64,000 bases of DNA from assembly GCA_963975425.1 (NCBI GenBank), contig CAXBGS010000001.1:744001-808000 (forward strand), written 5' to 3'. How positions within the stretch are numbered: position 1 is the first letter of the stretch; the number at the start of each line of letters is the position of its first letter. Positions 26,507 to 35,997 of this stretch are shown here, in pieces. The position numbers and the translations under genes are program-made. The DNA is from CAXBGS01 sp963975425 (GTDB taxonomy: Bacteria; Planctomycetota; Planctomycetia; Pirellulales; Pirellulaceae). The notes beneath the pieces are model-generated. The model made no database searches. It was not told where the DNA came from and saw only the letters and a program-made list of their open reading frames with translations.

Positions 26507-27976
26507 ATGACGCATTTTGGCACCTACTGCAAGCTTGTGATCTTTTTTTGCGTTATGCCGACCACCCAAGCGATCGGACAAACCTCCAGTGCGCCACGCC
26601 GCAACGTTTTGTTCATCGTCACAGACGATTGCAACTGTGACTTGAGTTGCTTCGGCCACAATCTTGTACGGACTCCGAACATTGACAGACTTGCACAGCG
26701 CGGCACACGATTCTCGCGCGCGTATTCACAGTATCCGGTTTGCAACCCGAGCCGTTCGTCGTTCATGACCGGACTGTATCCCGATCAAACTGGCATTCTC
26801 TCGAACCGCGGTCATTTTCGCACCAAACATCCCAACATCGTCACGATGTCACAAATGTTTCGCAATCATGGATACATCGCGGCGCGGATCGGCAAGATTT
26901 ATCACTATGGGGTTCCTTATCAAATCGGCACCGATGGCGAAGACGATTTGGCATCGTGGGACATCCGCGTGAACCCACGGGGGATTGATCGCGAAATCCA
27001 CGATCAAATTCATTCCATTCGGCCAGACGCGCCGATCGAGTCACGTTTTGGTGGCACGCTCAGCTGGCTGAGCGTGCCGGATGATTCCGAGCAACACACA
27101 GATGGACAAGGCGCGACAGCAGCGATTCGATTGCTGAACGAGCTGCATCCGGACAAGACGGGACAACCGTTCTTTTTGGCGCTCGGCTTTTATCGACCTC
27201 ACACACCGTACGTCGCGCCAAGCAAGTTCTTTGACTGGTATCCCCGCACCTCGATCGAACCGGTGCTTGAAAAGCCCGACGATCGCGAAGACATCCCCAT
27301 GGCCGCTTGGTACGACCGCCCCCGGCAACGTGAACTAGACTTGCCAACGCGCAAGGAAATCATCCAAGCCTACTATGCATCCATATCATTGATGGACGAA
27401 CAGCTCGGCCGAGTCATCGACGCGCTGGAAGAAAAGAACCTGGCCGACAACACCATCATCGTCTTCATTTCAGACCACGGATATCACTTGGGCGCACACG
27501 GGCTGTGGCAAAAAGGCGATCTTTTCGAAGGCTCTTGTCATGTACCGTTGATTATCGTCGATCCGGCATCCAACAAGGTCGGTCAGGTCGCAAGCAGTCC
27601 TGTCGAGCTGATCGATCTGTATCCCACACTAGCGGAGTTGTGCCAGGTCTCCGCTGCAGATCACGTGAAGGGCGTCAGTCTGGGCCCGATGTTGGATAAC
27701 CCTGACGCATCGGTAAAGCCGGCCGCGCTCAGCGTTTCGGTCAGCCGAGCCAGACAAATGCACAAGACGTTTACAGATAAACCGGTGATGGGCTATTCCA
27801 TCCGCACGCCGCGATATCGCTACACTCAGTGGGGCGGCGGCGAATACGGACACGAACTGTACGACTATGACTCGGACCCGAACGAGTACACCAATCTGGC
27901 CGACGATCCCGCACACGAAAGGACACTTGGCCGGATGCAGGCGTTGTTGGCCGATGCGATCGATCGCGCCAAATAG
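26507..27976 (+). CDS. Secreted sulfatase (iduronate-2-sulfatase-like)
   Basis: A type I sulfatase that hydrolyses sulfate esters using a formylglycine made from Cys. The activation motif C-N-P-S-R starts at Cys79 counted from the ATG at 26507 (MTHFGTYCKLVIFFCV, a signal peptide). Metal-binding IVTDDCNCD follows the N-terminus, and FISDHGYHLGAHGLWQKGDLFE is the second metal region typical of the iduronate-2-sulfatase-like subgroup. The length (489) is normal. Activation needs a formylglycine-generating or anaerobic sulfatase-maturing enzyme, not seen here. Neighbours suggest a sulfated-polysaccharide locus. Confidence 0.9.
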   Translation: MTHFGTYCKLVIFFCVMPTTQAIGQTSSAPRRNVLFIVTDDCNCDLSCFGHNLVRTPNIDRLAQRGTRFSRAYSQYPVCNPSRSSFMTGLYPDQTGILSNRGHFRTKHPNIVTMSQMFRNHGYIAARIGKIYHYGVPYQIGTDGEDDLASWDIRVNPRGIDREIHDQIHSIRPDAPIESRFGGTLSWLSVPDDSEQHTDGQGATAAIRLLNELHPDKTGQPFFLALGFYRPHTPYVAPSKFFDWYPRTSIEPVLEKPDDREDIPMAAWYDRPRQRELDLPTRKEIIQAYYASISLMDEQLGRVIDALEEKNLADNTIIVFISDHGYHLGAHGLWQKGDLFEGSCHVPLIIVDPASNKVGQVASSPVELIDLYPTLAELCQVSAADHVKGVSLGPMLDNPDASVKPAALSVSVSRARQMHKTFTDKPVMGYSIRTPRYRYTQWGGGEYGHELYDYDSDPNEYTNLADDPAHERTLGRMQALLADAIDRAK

Positions 27977-28147
27977 TCCTCTCGGTGCAACCATCAATCA
28001 CGCAAAGCCGGGCAACACACGTGAAAGGACACATCGAAGCGTGTATTGCAAAAATTTTGAAATAAGCTGGCAGGTCAGTCGTTTGTGACAAATAGGATTG
28101 AAGAAAGCCAGCCAAAATCCCTCTCCATATTCTCCCCCCAAATTTCG

Positions 28148-29416
28148 ATGATTTCCAGCCGACGAACTGTCCTGAAAGGCCTTGGCGGCGCCGTGTCGCT
28201 GCCGATGTTGGAATCGCGTGCCAGAGCGGCCAACTTGCCCAGCAAAGTGCCCACACGCTTTCTGGTCGTTGGCAATCCGTTTGGCGCTCACCCGGACAAT
28301 TTCTTTCCGGCGGATTTCGGCAAAGACTTCACGATTTCGCCCACGCTAGAATCGTTGAATTGGCTGAAGGACCGTATGACGGTGATCTCGCACACCGACC
28401 ACAACATGGTCAGCGGTCACGGTCGCGAGATTTCATTTCTCAGTGGTGTGCTACCCAGCGACGCTCAGGCGTTTCCGGAAAAGAATTTATCGATCGATCA
28501 ACTTTTCGCGCGGCACGTCGGTAGCCAAGTTCGATACCCATCGGTTGGCGCGGCGATTGACGGCGGAATCCGTATGAGCTGGACGGCCAACGGCGTCGAA
28601 AAGCTGCCGATCACCGATCCTCAAAAACTGTTTGACCATCTGTTCCTGAATTTGACTGCGGAAGAAAAAGCGATCCGCAAGGAGATGTACTCGCGCAATC
28701 GGAGCATTCTCGACACGGTCGGTTCTCGGTTCGCAGACGAGCTAAAAAACGCCAGCAAACTGGATCAAGAGCGGGCCGAACAATTCGAGACTTCGCTGAG
28801 AGAACTCGAGCGATCATTCTCTGATCGATCGACGTGGCTTGATCGTGACAAGCCGTCGTATGACATAACCGATCACTTTTCACAGTCGGAAGTCACGATC
28901 GCCAATCGGTACGACGCCATCTTTGACATGATTGCGTACGCATTCCAGACGGACTTGACGCGAGTGGCAAGCGTCGAATTCCCCGCGTCGCTTTCCTACA
29001 CCGATATCGATGGCGTCAATCGAAGTTATCACGGTTGTACGCACAACGGACGACAAGAAGACTTGGTCAGCGAACTGGTCGCGATCGAATCGTTCCAAAT
29101 CGCCAGACTTTCTCGTTGTCTCAGAAAACTCGACTCGATCAGCGAGCCAGGTGGCGAAGGCAGCATGCTGGATCACACCATCGTCCTGTTCGGCAGTGGC
29201 ATGGGATACGGCGGCACGCACTCCAATCGCGATCTGCCGATCATGGTCGCTGGAGGTGGCTTCAAGCATCTTGGCCATGTCGATGCCCGTGACAACAGCG
29301 GCAAAAACATGCCGCTTTGCAATCTGTACGTCACGTTGATGCAGCGATTCGGCATCGAGCGAGACAAGTTCAACACGAGCACCGGCAGATTTGACTTGGA
29401 TTTCGCTGGCGTCTAG
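28148..29416 (+). CDS. DUF1552 family protein
   Basis: A 422-residue protein beginning MISSRRTVLKGLGGAVSLP, a Tat-like export signal (SRR followed by a hydrophobic stretch). The body matches the DUF1552 pattern, with YPSVGAAIDGG, a TWLDRDKPSYD helix region, and FGSGMGYGGTHSNRDLPIMVAGGGF near the end, a segment shared with the DUF1501 group. DUF1552 genes usually sit beside a DUF1592/DUF1588 cytochrome gene, as here, where the partner follows. The fold relates to alkaline-phosphatase-like proteins, but the role is unknown. The upstream frame from 28085 adds sequence before the signal and is probably not translated. Confidence 0.85.
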   Translation: MISSRRTVLKGLGGAVSLPMLESRARAANLPSKVPTRFLVVGNPFGAHPDNFFPADFGKDFTISPTLESLNWLKDRMTVISHTDHNMVSGHGREISFLSGVLPSDAQAFPEKNLSIDQLFARHVGSQVRYPSVGAAIDGGIRMSWTANGVEKLPITDPQKLFDHLFLNLTAEEKAIRKEMYSRNRSILDTVGSRFADELKNASKLDQERAEQFETSLRELERSFSDRSTWLDRDKPSYDITDHFSQSEVTIANRYDAIFDMIAYAFQTDLTRVASVEFPASLSYTDIDGVNRSYHGCTHNGRQEDLVSELVAIESFQIARLSRCLRKLDSISEPGGEGSMLDHTIVLFGSGMGYGGTHSNRDLPIMVAGGGFKHLGHVDARDNSGKNMPLCNLYVTLMQRFGIERDKFNTSTGRFDLDFAGV

Positions 29417-29516
29417 CGAACAACCATTTGTCGGCTCGCACGGCATCCGCAACGCGCCACCACCCGCCCAACACACTTTCACGAGACTCGCAGAGAGTTC
29501 CGTCAAGAGGAATCGC

Positions 29517-31979
29517 ATGCAACGAATACTCGCCCCCGCAGTTTTAATCGCGATGTTTTTTGGCGTCTCGCGAGTTGATGCCGATCAAGCTTTACTGCGA
29601 GCGCACTGCGCAAAATGCCACGGTGGCAAGCAGCCAAAAGGCGACTTTGAACTGACTGCGCTGGGCGACCGTCCGACCAAGGACAACGTCGATTTGTGGG
29701 AAGCCAGTATCGACTATGTGATTGCGGAAGAGATGCCTCCCGCGAAACAGAGTCGGCTATCGGCCGACGATCGAAAGCGAATCGCGAGCTTCTTACAGCA
29801 AGGCGTCCGACAATACAATCGCCAATCGAATGAATCAAAGCGGATCAAACCGCGACGCATGAATAATCGCGAATTCGAAAACAGTGTGCGAGACGTATTG
29901 CTAATCGAAGACGTCGGAACACATCTGCCGACGGACAACTTGATCGGTGATTCGCTTCACAACGGGTTTGATACGCATGGCGATACGCTGGGATTCAGCA
30001 TGTTTCATTTGGAACAGTACGTCGAAGCGATCCGGAAAATTGTCGACGCAACGATCATTTCTGGAACCGCACCTCAACCGCAGCGTTATGAGATTGCCCC
30101 CACCGAAATCATCTCGGCTCACACGAGTGCTAACATCACCCGAGCAGAACGCCCCGGGTTACCCGGTGGGTTTGATTTTTTAGATCCGGCGAGACGGGCG
30201 TATTTCAAATCGTTCAAAGAGGCACCCGAAACCGGATTCTATAACATCACCATTCGGTGCACCGGAAAAGATCGCGGTGTGTACGATGCGTCAGAAACGG
30301 GAATTTATGCCGATGATCCGATTCGACTGAGCGTTCAACTGGGCGCACGTGAACGGGTGTATGACTTGCCCGACGAAGAAGTCATTGAAATCAAAATGCG
30401 AGAATGGGTTGCGGCCGGATCGAGTTTAAGGCTTCAATATCCAACCGATGGACTGCGGATGCGGGGCAACGGAAACTTCAAGTTTCAAAACGCAATCACG
30501 GGGGAATATCTAAAGGAACATGATCCGGATCGATATGCAAAGGTAGTTGCGGCCATCAAGACCCCAAAATCCCGACGCGTCAAGTCCGTGGATTCTTGGC
30601 ACCACTGGGTCGATGATTGGATGGGCGCACGGCCTCGAATCTTCAATGCCGTCGTCGAGGGACCGTTTTATGAAACATGGCCACCGCAGCGCCAGGTCGC
30701 GCTGATTGGGCAGCACCCCCAAGCGGTAAATGCCGAAGCGATTCTTAAACCCATTGCCCAGCGCGCATGGCGGCGTGACGTCCGTGCGGGCGAACTGGAA
30801 CCATTCGTTCATCTGGTCCAATCCAAGTCTGATAACATCGGTGACGTTGAAGCGTTGAAGGAAGGCATCGTCGCGATCCTGGCGTCGCCTCCCTTCTTGC
30901 TGCTCAATCGTGACGAACTTGCCCCACAAGAACGGTTTGCGGCAAAGCTGAGTTATTTCCTGCAAAGCACGATTCCTGATGAAGAACTGCGAAAATCCGT
31001 CGCCGCAGGCAAACTTGATTCCTTTGCAGGCGTTCGCCAGGAAGTGCAGCGACAACTCGATCAATCAAAACTTGAACCGTTCCTGCGAGCCTTTCCGTTT
31101 GGCTGGTTGGAACTGAATGACATCAACTTTATGGCTCCGGATCCGGACCGTTTTCGTCACTATCACCGCAAGCGGGTCAGTGAGGACATGGTGGATGAGG
31201 CTTTACATTTCTTTCGGTACATGGTCGAGCAAAACCGTCCGGTCTCTGAGTTCATTTCAGCTGACTACAGCTTCATCAACGCTGATTTGGCAAAGGTGTA
31301 TGGCGCCGATGGGGTTCCACAAGATTCCGAATTCCGTCGGTATACATTTAGCGATGGAAAACGCGGCGGCCTGTTGGGAATGGGAGCGTTCTTGACCGTC
31401 ACCGCAGACAGCCTGGGCACTTCACCGATCCATCGTGCCATTTATGTGATGGAGAATTTCTTGGGACTGCATCCGTCGCCACCACCGGCAGACGTCAAAA
31501 TTGAAGAGCCAGACGTGCGGTCGGCAAAAACCATCAAGGAAATACTCGAGGCACATCGTTCCGAAGAAACGTGTGCCGCTTGCCACCGCGCAATCGACCC
31601 GTATGGATACGCTTTCGAAAACTTTGACCCGATGGGCGCTTGGCGTGATGAGTACTTGGTCGAGGTTTCCGCCACGGATTCAAACACCAAACGCAAAGCA
31701 GCAAAACCCGAAACGATCCCGATCGACGCATCGGCAGGTTTTCAAAACGGATCCGAATACGAGAACATTCACGGATTCCGCAAGTTGATGCAGAACGACG
31801 CAAACCGCGATCGCTTCGTTCGGTGTTTTATTACCAAACTGTTGACGTACGCCAACGGCGAGGAACCACACGATTACACCGAGATCAATGACATTCTGGC
31901 AAAGTCGGCCGAGAATGATTACCGCATTGTCGACACCATCGCGGCGGTGATCGACAGTCCCCTGTTCCGCGAAGAGTGA
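29517..31979 (+). CDS. Secreted DUF1592/DUF1588-type cytochrome c protein
   Basis: An 820-residue protein with a signal peptide from the ATG at 29517 and a haem-binding CAKCH motif shortly after, with no second CxxCH of the same quality until CAACH (with AIDPYGYAFENFDPMGAWRDEY, the DUF1588 signature) near residue 685. The middle follows the planctomycete DUF1587/1592/1595 order: RRMNNREFENSVRDVL, a PA14-like beta region with ITIRCTGKDRGVYD, and FAAKLSYFLQSTIPDEEL. The C-terminal DUF1585 part has ITKLLTYANGEEP. These proteins are exported haem proteins linked with DUF1552, and their electron donor and substrate are not known. Confidence 0.87.
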   Translation: MQRILAPAVLIAMFFGVSRVDADQALLRAHCAKCHGGKQPKGDFELTALGDRPTKDNVDLWEASIDYVIAEEMPPAKQSRLSADDRKRIASFLQQGVRQYNRQSNESKRIKPRRMNNREFENSVRDVLLIEDVGTHLPTDNLIGDSLHNGFDTHGDTLGFSMFHLEQYVEAIRKIVDATIISGTAPQPQRYEIAPTEIISAHTSANITRAERPGLPGGFDFLDPARRAYFKSFKEAPETGFYNITIRCTGKDRGVYDASETGIYADDPIRLSVQLGARERVYDLPDEEVIEIKMREWVAAGSSLRLQYPTDGLRMRGNGNFKFQNAITGEYLKEHDPDRYAKVVAAIKTPKSRRVKSVDSWHHWVDDWMGARPRIFNAVVEGPFYETWPPQRQVALIGQHPQAVNAEAILKPIAQRAWRRDVRAGELEPFVHLVQSKSDNIGDVEALKEGIVAILASPPFLLLNRDELAPQERFAAKLSYFLQSTIPDEELRKSVAAGKLDSFAGVRQEVQRQLDQSKLEPFLRAFPFGWLELNDINFMAPDPDRFRHYHRKRVSEDMVDEALHFFRYMVEQNRPVSEFISADYSFINADLAKVYGADGVPQDSEFRRYTFSDGKRGGLLGMGAFLTVTADSLGTSPIHRAIYVMENFLGLHPSPPPADVKIEEPDVRSAKTIKEILEAHRSEETCAACHRAIDPYGYAFENFDPMGAWRDEYLVEVSATDSNTKRKAAKPETIPIDASAGFQNGSEYENIHGFRKLMQNDANRDRFVRCFITKLLTYANGEEPHDYTEINDILAKSAENDYRIVDTIAAVIDSPLFREE

Positions 31980-31992
31980 ACGTTTTACGCAA

Positions 31993-32043
31993 GGTCTTGA
32001 TTCGTTGACAAATGAGATGAAATACTCATTTCCGATCGAGACC
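31993..32043. terminator. Imperfect bidirectional terminator-like hairpin between convergent genes
   Basis: In the 87-base gap between two converging genes, AAATGAG (32010-32016) pairs with CTCATTT (32025-32031). An outer imperfect stem pairs GGTCTTGATTCG (31993-32004) with CGATCGAGACC (32033-32043). The symmetry and the position between convergent stops fit a shared terminator. No strong T-run is present. Confidence 0.4.
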
Positions 32044-32066
32044 AAAAACCGGTAGCGGCGAACCCA

Positions 32067-33560
32067 CTACTTGGTTTTCTTTTTTGCCTTCGTCATTCTC
32101 GCCGGTACGGGTGGCTGCGTCGGCCGGGGATCGATGGGATCAAAGAACCGCATATTGTCACCCACGCGGTCAAAGTCTCCTAAATCGTTTCGCATCGATT
32201 CCGCCAAGTCCAACAAATGCTTGACGACGGCGGGATGGTCTGCGGCGACGTTGGTCGTTTCGCCAAGGTCGTTTTCAAGGTCCACAAGAAACGGTTCATC
32301 AAATCCGATCCGATCAGCCGGCGCGATGTGCCCATTGACCAGAAAGGGAGCGGTACCGGTTTGTTTTGCGGAACGCGGCAAGTGCAACTTCCACTGACCT
32401 TGCCGAACCGCTTGTAAGTGCACACGCAAGTAGTAATAGAACGCCTTGTCTTGATCCGCCTTTTCGAACTGACCGTGAAATAGGTGCCGGATATCTTCGC
32501 CATCGATCACGCGATCGCCAGGTGCATCGGCGCCAACAAGGGCGGCCAGCGTCGGCAGGACGTCCAACGTGCTGGCGATTGCTTCGCATGTCTTTCCGGC
32601 CGGCACGCGTCCGGGTCCCCAGAGGATTGTCGGCACTCGAACCCCACCTTCGAAAGTTGATACTTTGCCGCTGCGCAGTGGACCGGCCGAGCCACCGTGA
32701 TCGGTGGGCAGGTGTCCGTCGGCGTGATCTTTGTTCTTGATCAGCCAAGGACCGTTATCGCTGGTAAACAGCACGTACGTTCGCTTCTGGAGGCCAAACT
32801 GGGTGATGGCATCAAGGATACGGCCAACGCTGTCGTCGATTTCTTCGATCACGTCGCCGTATAAACCTCGCGGACTTTTCCCTTTGAACTGTGGCGACGC
32901 GTCTAGCCGCGTGTGTGGCATCGTATGCGGTAAGTACACAAAAAATGGATCGCTCTTGTGCTGTGTGATAAAGCCGATGGCTTCGTCCGTGTATCGCTGC
33001 GTCAGCATCGACATATCCGCATTGGGTTCGATCATGGATTCGTTGCGAAACAAATTCACAAAGCGATCGTTGCTAGTCGGCGTTCCGAAAAAATAGTCGA
33101 ACCCCTGACGGGTCGGAAACAGATCAAGATAAAAGTCGGTTTGTGAATGCTTGGCCAAGTCCCATTTGCCGAAACAGGCCGTCGCGTAACCTTTCGATTT
33201 CAGCACTTCGGCGACAGTGATCTCATCCGAATGAACGATTGGATGGACTTCCTTGGTGTTCCCACGTTCAGCAACGCGAAGCGGATAGCAACCCGTCATC
33301 AATGCTGTCCGAGACGGCCCGCAAATGGGTTGAGCATAGAAGTTTGTAAACTTCATTCCCTGGTCGGCCATTGCGTCAAGTCGCGGAGTTCGAATGTCAG
33401 TTGATCCAAAACATCCGACATCCTGATAACCTTGGTCATCGCTAAAGATCACTACAAAGTTTGGCAATGACTCTGCGACGGACGCCTGAGTGTGCCCCGC
33501 CATCAACAGCAACGCGCAAACAAACAGTTGCGAGAAACAAAACCGTTGGAAGAAATGCAT
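32067..33560 (-). CDS. Secreted sulfatase (arylsulfatase-like)
   Basis: 497 residues from the ATG at 33560 (MHFFQRFCFSQLFVCALLLM, signal peptide). The formylglycine motif is C-G-P-S-R at Cys80, with the metal residues FSDDQGYQD ahead and LFTSDNGPW later. The pattern fits the arylsulfatase A-like subfamily. The Lys/Thr-rich C-terminus (TKAKKKTK) is short and basic. It is divergent from the ceramidase-like gene with 91 bases between them, so the two may share regulatory sequence and a sulfated, possibly glycolipid, substrate. Confidence 0.9.
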   Translation of the reverse strand: MHFFQRFCFSQLFVCALLLMAGHTQASVAESLPNFVVIFSDDQGYQDVGCFGSTDIRTPRLDAMADQGMKFTNFYAQPICGPSRTALMTGCYPLRVAERGNTKEVHPIVHSDEITVAEVLKSKGYATACFGKWDLAKHSQTDFYLDLFPTRQGFDYFFGTPTSNDRFVNLFRNESMIEPNADMSMLTQRYTDEAIGFITQHKSDPFFVYLPHTMPHTRLDASPQFKGKSPRGLYGDVIEEIDDSVGRILDAITQFGLQKRTYVLFTSDNGPWLIKNKDHADGHLPTDHGGSAGPLRSGKVSTFEGGVRVPTILWGPGRVPAGKTCEAIASTLDVLPTLAALVGADAPGDRVIDGEDIRHLFHGQFEKADQDKAFYYYLRVHLQAVRQGQWKLHLPRSAKQTGTAPFLVNGHIAPADRIGFDEPFLVDLENDLGETTNVAADHPAVVKHLLDLAESMRNDLGDFDRVGDNMRFFDPIDPRPTQPPVPARMTKAKKKTK

Positions 33561-33651
33561 GATCGATGGCCTTGGTTCTGGTAGGCTCGTAATTTCAGTT
33601 CTCAATCGAAACTTGGATCGACATCATAACCCACTCGGCAGGAGAGAATGT

Positions 33652-35103
33652 ATGAAACGACAATTCCCATGGCTTTGTCTTGTCTGCGTCTTGCTCACGA
33701 CACAACCGACCACGTTCGGTGCCGATACCGAACACGTGTTTCGGGCGGGCGCGGCGACCAGCAACATCACGCCGCCGCTGGGTGCCACTATCGTCGGCGG
33801 TTGGTACCCGATGCCAGCGACGCATGTCCACGACGAACTGCATGCTCGCTGTTTGGTGCTCGACGACGGACAGGAAAAAGTTGCAATCGTATTGTGCGAC
33901 AACGTTGGAATCCCGGTCGAAGTATTCGATGCTGCAAAGCAACAAATCAACGAGACGACCGGTTTGGCGCCGGCCAACGTCTTACTGGCCTCAACTCACA
34001 CGCATTCGGCAACAAGCGCGCGTGGCCCGAGTAAAGTCGTTCGCGAACATGAGCTGACTGAATACCAACAATTTCTCGCCAACCGTATCAGCGACGGTGT
34101 CCGGCGCGCGATCAATCAATTAGAGCCGGCACGGATCGGGTGGGGTGCCGTGGACGAGCCTTCAGAAGTTTTTAACCGTCGATGGTTCGTCAAAGACATG
34201 GCGTTGTTGTCCAATCCGTTCGGTGGCGTCGACCAGGTCCGGATGAATCCACCGCGTGGCAAAGGAATGCTGGACCGTCCGGCCGGTCCCGTCGACCCCC
34301 AGGTCAGTTTTGTGTCGGTGCAGGGTACCGATGGCCAACCGATCGCCCTGCTGGCGAATTACTCACTGCATTACGTTGGCGGCGTGCGCAAGGGCGATGT
34401 GTCAGCGGACTACTTTGGCTATTTCGCCAAGTACATTGCCGAAAAGCTGGGCGCGACTGATCAGAACCCGCCCTTCGTTGGCATCCTATCCAACGGCACC
34501 AGTGGCGATGTGAACAACATTAACTTTCCGCAGGACTTGGCCGGTGCCAAGAAATATGGAACCTACGAAAAGATGCAGGAAGTCGCCGAAAAGGTCGCCA
34601 GCCGCGTCTATCAAGCTCACCATGACGTGCAATTCCATGACTGGGTGCCACTGCGGGCGAGCGAGCAAAGACTATCACTTCAAGCGAGAAAGCCAACGCC
34701 AGAGATGTTGAAATATCTGGCGGATCCGCCGCAAACGGGCGATGCGAGAATGGAGGCACGCACAAAAACGTATGCGGAGCGCATTGCCAGACTGAAAGAT
34801 GCACCGGACCAAGTCCAGGTTCCACTGCAGGTCATCCGCATCGGAGAACTCGGTATCGCCGCGATACCGTTTGAAACATTTACCGAGATCGGATTGGAAC
34901 TGAAGCAACGCAGCCCGTTGCCAAGCATGTTCACCATCGAACTAGCCAACGGAAGTTTCGGATACCTTCCCACCCCCGAACAACACCGCCTTGGTGGGTA
35001 CGAGACTTGGCTGGGGACAAACTATGTCGAATACGAAGCGTCCCGGAAAATCGTCGATCGATTACTCGAGATGTTTCGCGAGGTTTATCCCGAGGAGGGT
35101 TAA
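33652..35103 (+). CDS. Neutral-ceramidase-like secreted hydrolase
   Basis: A 483-residue exported protein, with a signal peptide MKRQFPWLCLVCVLLTT and a cut site after TFGA. It begins FRAGAATSNITPPLG and contains VLLASTHTHSATS, a zinc-ligand motif typical of the neutral/alkaline ceramidase family, and later ALLANYSLHYVGG and ILSNGTSGDVNNINF. The family cleaves the amide of ceramide, and in planctomycetes most members have not been tested and are shorter than ceramidases of known activity (around 670 residues or more). A good ribosome site AGGAG (33640-33644) stands 7 bases before the ATG. Confidence 0.85.
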   Translation: MKRQFPWLCLVCVLLTTQPTTFGADTEHVFRAGAATSNITPPLGATIVGGWYPMPATHVHDELHARCLVLDDGQEKVAIVLCDNVGIPVEVFDAAKQQINETTGLAPANVLLASTHTHSATSARGPSKVVREHELTEYQQFLANRISDGVRRAINQLEPARIGWGAVDEPSEVFNRRWFVKDMALLSNPFGGVDQVRMNPPRGKGMLDRPAGPVDPQVSFVSVQGTDGQPIALLANYSLHYVGGVRKGDVSADYFGYFAKYIAEKLGATDQNPPFVGILSNGTSGDVNNINFPQDLAGAKKYGTYEKMQEVAEKVASRVYQAHHDVQFHDWVPLRASEQRLSLQARKPTPEMLKYLADPPQTGDARMEARTKTYAERIARLKDAPDQVQVPLQVIRIGELGIAAIPFETFTEIGLELKQRSPLPSMFTIELANGSFGYLPTPEQHRLGGYETWLGTNYVEYEASRKIVDRLLEMFREVYPEEG

Positions 35104-35305
35104 TTCAATCTTTCGAGCCGGATGCAAAGCCTGCAGCGTCGACGACGTTGATTCGTCGCCTTCAGTGATGGCACCGCACTGAGTTGTAGGTGCCGCATCG
35201 TTTGGCGATAGCGGCGATGACAGAGTCCAAAGCAGGCGGTCATTGACGTCGCTGTAGACTGTTGTTCACCAGCCGTGCGGACAGCGGTCGTCCACAACGG
35301 TACGA

Positions 35306-35337
35306 ACAGCTCGGACAGTACAGACAGCTCGGACAGT
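35306..35337. repeat. Short direct repeat before the DNA glycosylase gene
   Basis: The 14-base unit ACAGCTCGGACAGT occurs at 35306-35319 and again at 35324-35337, an 18-base period. It sits about 20 bases before the start codon of the DNA glycosylase gene, just in front of its ribosome-binding site, so it lies in the leader or promoter. The rest of the 254-base gap before it, from 35104, shows no gene. Confidence 0.6.
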
Positions 35338-35357
35338 CGTAGGGGGAGGCATTCGGA

Positions 35358-35978
35358 TTGACCAAGGAACGTCTCGATCGAGCGCGAATCAGCCTGGAAG
35401 CAGCGCGATTGGCCAAGCGAGATCCGGCCCTAGCCAGTGTCTATGATCGTCTTGGTCCGCCACCATATTGGCAGCGACCGGCTACCTTCGCGACGTTCAT
35501 ACGCATCATTCTGGAACAGCAAGTCGCGTTGAAAGCAGCGTGGAGCACTTACAACCAATTGCAACAGGCGTGCGAGGGAAGGGTGTCACCGCCGAAAATC
35601 ATGGCACTGGGAGAATCAGGACTGCGCCAACTGGGATTCAGCCGTCAGAAAGCTCGCTATAGCAATGCGCTGGCCGAGAACGTCGAGTCAAAGACTTTTC
35701 GCATCGGTTCGCTCCGGCACCAAGACGACGAGGAGGCACGCCGCCGAATCGTCGCCCAGCTTGGTCTTGGGAATTGGTCGGCCGACATCTTTTTGTTGAT
35801 GGCACTTCGCCGGACCGACATCTTTCCGGTTGGCGACTTGGCGATTGTCAAAGGAATCAGCCAGCTGGACAATCGCCAATACACGTCGACCGATGAAATC
35901 ATCCGGCGAGCTGAGTCGTGGCGCCCGTTTCGCAGCGTTGCGACACGAATGATTTGGCAGTTCTATCTCAACCGATGA
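35358..35978 (+). CDS. DNA-3-methyladenine glycosylase II-like (HhH-GPD) protein
   Basis: A 206-residue DNA repair glycosylase of the AlkA-like helix-hairpin-helix family, which removes alkylated bases. FATFIRIILEQQVALKAAWSTY is the conserved N-terminal helix region. The HhH element is LGLGNWSADI, and the catalytic Asp follows in IFPVGDLAIVKG. It starts at a TTG (35358) with a strong ribosome site GGGGGAGG (35342-35349) eight bases upstream. It lacks the AlkA N-terminal domain, as in other short members. It converges on the radical-SAM gene with only 19 bases between the two stops. Confidence 0.88.
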   Translation: MTKERLDRARISLEAARLAKRDPALASVYDRLGPPPYWQRPATFATFIRIILEQQVALKAAWSTYNQLQQACEGRVSPPKIMALGESGLRQLGFSRQKARYSNALAENVESKTFRIGSLRHQDDEEARRRIVAQLGLGNWSADIFLLMALRRTDIFPVGDLAIVKGISQLDNRQYTSTDEIIRRAESWRPFRSVATRMIWQFYLNR

Positions 35979-35997
35979 CGTTCTCGACCGAAAATGT